Shown in pieces: positions 7,843 to 9,512 of a stretch of DNA of 9,512 bases. Made by a program: the position numbers and the translations under genes. This DNA comes from Defluviicoccus sp. GTDB taxonomy: Bacteria; Pseudomonadota; Alphaproteobacteria; MPNO01. The stretch is taken from the NCBI GenBank assembly GCA_028820945.1, contig JAPPHW010000301.1, forward strand, positions 1 to 9,512, in the 5' to 3' direction. Every line of letters begins with the position of its first letter. Positions within the stretch are counted from its first letter, which is position 1. Under the pieces are notes generated by a model. It was not told the origin of the DNA. It ran no database searches and saw only the letters and a program-made list of their open reading frames with translations.

Positions 7843-8810
7843 CTCAGCAACTCCCTGGTGTCGAAATTGAACGAAATCGCGCGCCAGGTCTCGTAAGAGG
7901 CCAGCGGCAGCCGAAGCGGTTGACAGCGCGGATTCTTCAGCGCCCGGAGGGCGCTTTCCGCGTAAGCGCGAAAGACAGGGTCGGAGGATAACCTGCCTTT
8001 GTCGACAATTCTGGGGCTGCCGATCAGCGTCCCGTCGGGGTTCAGTCGAATCCCGATCTCGACCTTGATCTTGTGGGCATCCTTGATACCGATGGGAGGG
8101 TTCCAGCACTTCCAAACCTGCTCGCGAATCTGCCGTACCAGGTCGGATATCAGACGTCTCTGGCGCAAGTCGTTCTGCGGACGCGGCGCTGCACGCGGCG
8201 ACGGCCGGACCTGCTCGCGGCGCGGCTTGGGCGGTGCGGTCTTGCGCTGGCGCTCCAGGTCCCGGAGGAGCGTGTCGAACGCATCGGGCGGCGGTTTTGG
8301 CTTGCGCTTCGGCACTGGGACAGCCCTGGCGAGCTGGGGCCGGACCGGTTTGGGTTTCGCCTGCGGCGGCGGCGGTTTTTCGACGTTCCTGGGTTTCGGC
8401 TTGGGCTTGGGCTTCAGGTTCGGCTTGGGCTTGGGCTTGGGCTTGGGCTCCGGCTTGGGTTCGGGTACGGGCTCCGGTTTCGGTTCGGGCTTGGGTTCCG
8501 GCTTCGGCGCCGGCGGGGGCTGGGGTTCGCGCTCGGGCTCGGGTTTCGGCAACGGTTCCGGCTCCGGAGGAGGCGGCGGAGGCACGGGCGGGAGCGCCTT
8601 CTTCGGAGCCGGCTTGGGCGGCTCGGGTTCGGGCTTCTCGACGGCGGGCGGCTTCGCCTCCGGTTCGATCTCGGCCGTTTCGGCGACGACGGTCACGGCG
8701 ATGACCGCCTCGACGGGCGGCGGCGGATCGAAAAGCGCAGGCAATCCCAGCACGGCGAACGCCAGCACCCCCGCGTGAAGCCCGGTGGAGAGCGTTATTC
8801 CGGCGCGCAA
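7839..8810 (-). CDS. tolA: Tol-Pal system protein TolA with Pro/Glu/Lys-rich linker
   Basis: TolA is the inner-membrane protein that transmits the TolQR proton-driven motion across the periplasm to TolB and Pal. The 323 residues comprise a membrane helix near the N-terminus (about 6-27), a long linker (about 28-212) dominated by EP and KP dipeptides, and a C-terminal domain (about 213-323). That domain carries the TolA/TonB-C signature: WNPPIG (236-241), [10 protein letters not shown] (257-266), [15 protein letters not shown] (277-291) and C296 in CQPLRLP. C235 and C296 could pair. Unlike the Ala/Lys-rich helical domain II of E. coli TolA, this linker is Pro-rich and TonB-like. The start is TTG at 8810: the frame begins only one codon earlier, after the tolR stop, and this start preserves the membrane helix. 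A GGAG at 8823-8820, nine bases ahead, supports it. Confidence 0.93.
   Translation of the reverse strand: MRAGITLSTGLHAGVLAFAVLGLPALFDPPPPVEAVIAVTVVAETAEIEPEAKPPAVEKPEPEPPKPAPKKALPPVPPPPPPEPEPLPKPEPEREPQPPPAPKPEPKPEPKPEPVPEPKPEPKPKPKPKPNLKPKPKPKPRNVEKPPPPQAKPKPVRPQLARAVPVPKRKPKPPPDAFDTLLRDLERQRKTAPPKPRREQVRPSPRAAPRPQNDLRQRRLISDLVRQIREQVWKCWNPPIGIKDAHKIKVEIGIRLNPDGTLIGSPRIVDKGRLSSDPVFRAYAESALRALKNPRCQPLRLPLASYETWRAISFNFDTRELLR
8391..8510 (-). repeat. Low-complexity KP/EP repeat coding tract in tolA
   Basis: These bases encode TolA residues 101-140, almost entirely PK and PE dipeptides. At DNA level the plus strand carries tandem hexanucleotides: four perfect GGCTTG units at 8422-8445, with imperfect copies on both sides (for example 8398-8415 and 8452-8457). 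Gain or loss of a unit would keep frame and change the linker by one dipeptide. Confidence 0.85.
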
Positions 8811-8813
8811 CGG

Positions 8814-9290
8814 TCAAGGCTCCGCGCGGCCCGGGGATTCGGCCTCGTCGCCCTGCGGCATCTGGGTGATCAGGGCGACGCGTTCGAATCCCGCCAGGTT
8901 GACCGAACCCATGACCCGCATCACCACGCCGTAGGCAACAGCCTTGTCGCCGCGCACGAAGATCCGCGTGTCCTTCTTGTTCTCGGTGATCGCCTCCAGA
9001 CGCGGGATCAGCCGCGGCAGTTCGATCTCGGTGTCCTGGATGTAGACCTTGCCGTCGGAGCGCACCGTGATCACCAAGGGCTCGTCCTGACCGACCATGC
9101 GGGACGCGGCGGTCTTGGGCAGGTCCACCGGTACGCCGACGGTGAGCAGCGGCGCGGTGATCATAAAGACCACCAGAAGAACCAGCATCACGTCGACGAA
9201 CGGCGTCACGTTGATCTCGCTCATCGGGCGGTACCGGGCGGCGCGCCGCGACTGACGCGTTGCGGAGCCGTTGCCGATGGGAATCGCCAC
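8814..9290 (-). CDS. tolR: Biopolymer transport protein TolR (ExbD family)
   Basis: TolR pairs with TolQ to form the proton channel that energises TolA; it also binds peptidoglycan periplasmically in E. coli. The 158-residue protein has a short basic cytoplasmic tail (about 1-20), the conserved [16 protein letters not shown] block, and one membrane helix (about 32-50). Asp33 matches the essential membrane aspartate of the family (Asp23 in E. coli). The periplasmic ExbD fold follows, including VPVDLPK (53-59), [12 protein letters not shown] (110-121) and a C-terminal MPQGDEAE tail. I prefer the GTG at 9290: an AAGGA lies seven bases upstream, and the N-terminal basic tail is typical of alphaproteobacterial TolR. 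An ATG at codon 23 would remove that tail. The start is 3 bp after the tolQ stop, and tolA follows its stop by 3 bp. Confidence 0.96.
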   Translation of the reverse strand: MAIPIGNGSATRQSRRAARYRPMSEINVTPFVDVMLVLLVVFMITAPLLTVGVPVDLPKTAASRMVGQDEPLVITVRSDGKVYIQDTEIELPRLIPRLEAITENKKDTRIFVRGDKAVAYGVVMRVMGSVNLAGFERVALITQMPQGDEAESPGRAEP

Positions 9291-9293
9291 CGG

Positions 9294-9512
9294 TCAATCC
9301 TTCGCGTCGGCCTGGCGCGACAGGATGGCGGAAAACTCGCCCGAGAAGGATTCGAGCCGGGCCGCGTAGCGCGAGATGTCGTTGTTGAGCTTGTTGTAGC
9401 CGATCACCGCCGGGATCGCGGCGATCAGGCCGAGCGCGGTGGCGAACAGCGCCTCGGCGATGCCGGGAGCGACCACGGCGAGCGATGTGTTCTTGGTCAG
9501 CGCGATCGCCTG
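9294..9512 (-). CDS. tolQ: TolQ (MotA/TolQ/ExbB family), C-terminal 72 residues only
   Basis: TolQ is the multi-spanning inner-membrane subunit of the TolQR motor. Only the 3' end is present: the frame is open from the window edge, and the start lies outside. The translated end begins [19 protein letters not shown] and continues with [23 protein letters not shown], the last transmembrane helix lining the proton channel and the most conserved part of TolQ. It ends in a charged cytoplasmic tail, [21 protein letters not shown]. The conserved Thr/Ala-rich channel face is intact in what is visible. The stop codon sits 3 bp before the tolR GTG, and the tolR ribosome binding site lies within the last tolQ codons. 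Confidence 0.96.
   Translation of the reverse strand, partial: QAIALTKNTSLAVVAPGIAEALFATALGLIAAIPAVIGYNKLNNDISRYAARLESFSGEFSAILSRQADAKD

Noticed and set aside
6490..9297. A 935-codon open frame in the tolB frame running across tolA and tolR
   Set aside because: The N-terminal half is Arg/Ala/Gly-rich low-complexity translation of tolA and tolR in another frame. TolB has a clear signal peptide, ribosome binding site and ATGA overlap at 7842. Long open shadows are expected at this GC content.
1..9512. A novel defence, mobile or biosynthetic system
   Set aside because: Every gene is assigned to a well-known housekeeping family in a conserved order. There are no insertion sequence ends, integrase, tRNA, CRISPR-type repeats or compositional break.

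Overview
The window is a stretch of a high-GC alphaproteobacterial chromosome, most like Rhodospirillales or a relative by gene order and protein character. This placement is inference from order and motifs; no search was run. All ten genes lie on the minus strand, so transcription runs from position 9512 toward position 1. In that direction the order is tolQ (3' end only), tolR, tolA, tolB, pal, cpoB (ybgF), tilS, ftsH, folP, glmM (5' end only). This is the familiar alphaproteobacterial arrangement in which the Tol-Pal cluster is followed by tilS-ftsH-folP-glmM.

Positions 9512 to 4778 hold the Tol-Pal system. TolQ and TolR form the inner-membrane proton-driven motor. TolA spans the periplasm, TolB is the periplasmic beta-propeller, Pal is the peptidoglycan-binding lipoprotein, and CpoB is the periplasmic coiled-coil/TPR partner. 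Together they constrict the outer membrane at division. tolQ/tolR and tolR/tolA are each separated by 3 bp and tolA/tolB overlap by 4 bp. A 138-bp gap before pal contains a plausible promoter, a 15-bp tandem duplication and a strong ribosome binding site. A 101-bp gap precedes cpoB.

Positions 4771 to 1 hold housekeeping genes. tilS modifies the tRNA-Ile2 anticodon. ftsH is the membrane AAA+ zinc protease. folP is dihydropteroate synthase, with a long N-terminal extension. glmM is phosphoglucosamine mutase for UDP-GlcNAc supply. tilS starts 6 bp after cpoB, folP overlaps ftsH by 4 bp, and a 75-bp AT-richer gap precedes ftsH. Four of the nine visible starts are not ATG: TTG for tolA and ftsH, GTG for tolR and folP.

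The coding content is ordinary, and I see no mobile element, CRISPR array, RNA gene, phage gene or unknown defence-like system. The less routine signals are between genes: a 12-bp inverted repeat around the folP stop codon that shares an arm with a second hairpin just upstream of glmM, and the promoter-plus-duplication arrangement upstream of pal. The TonB-like Pro/Glu/Lys linker of TolA, with its hexanucleotide repeat, is also worth a look. No gap exceeds 300 bases.
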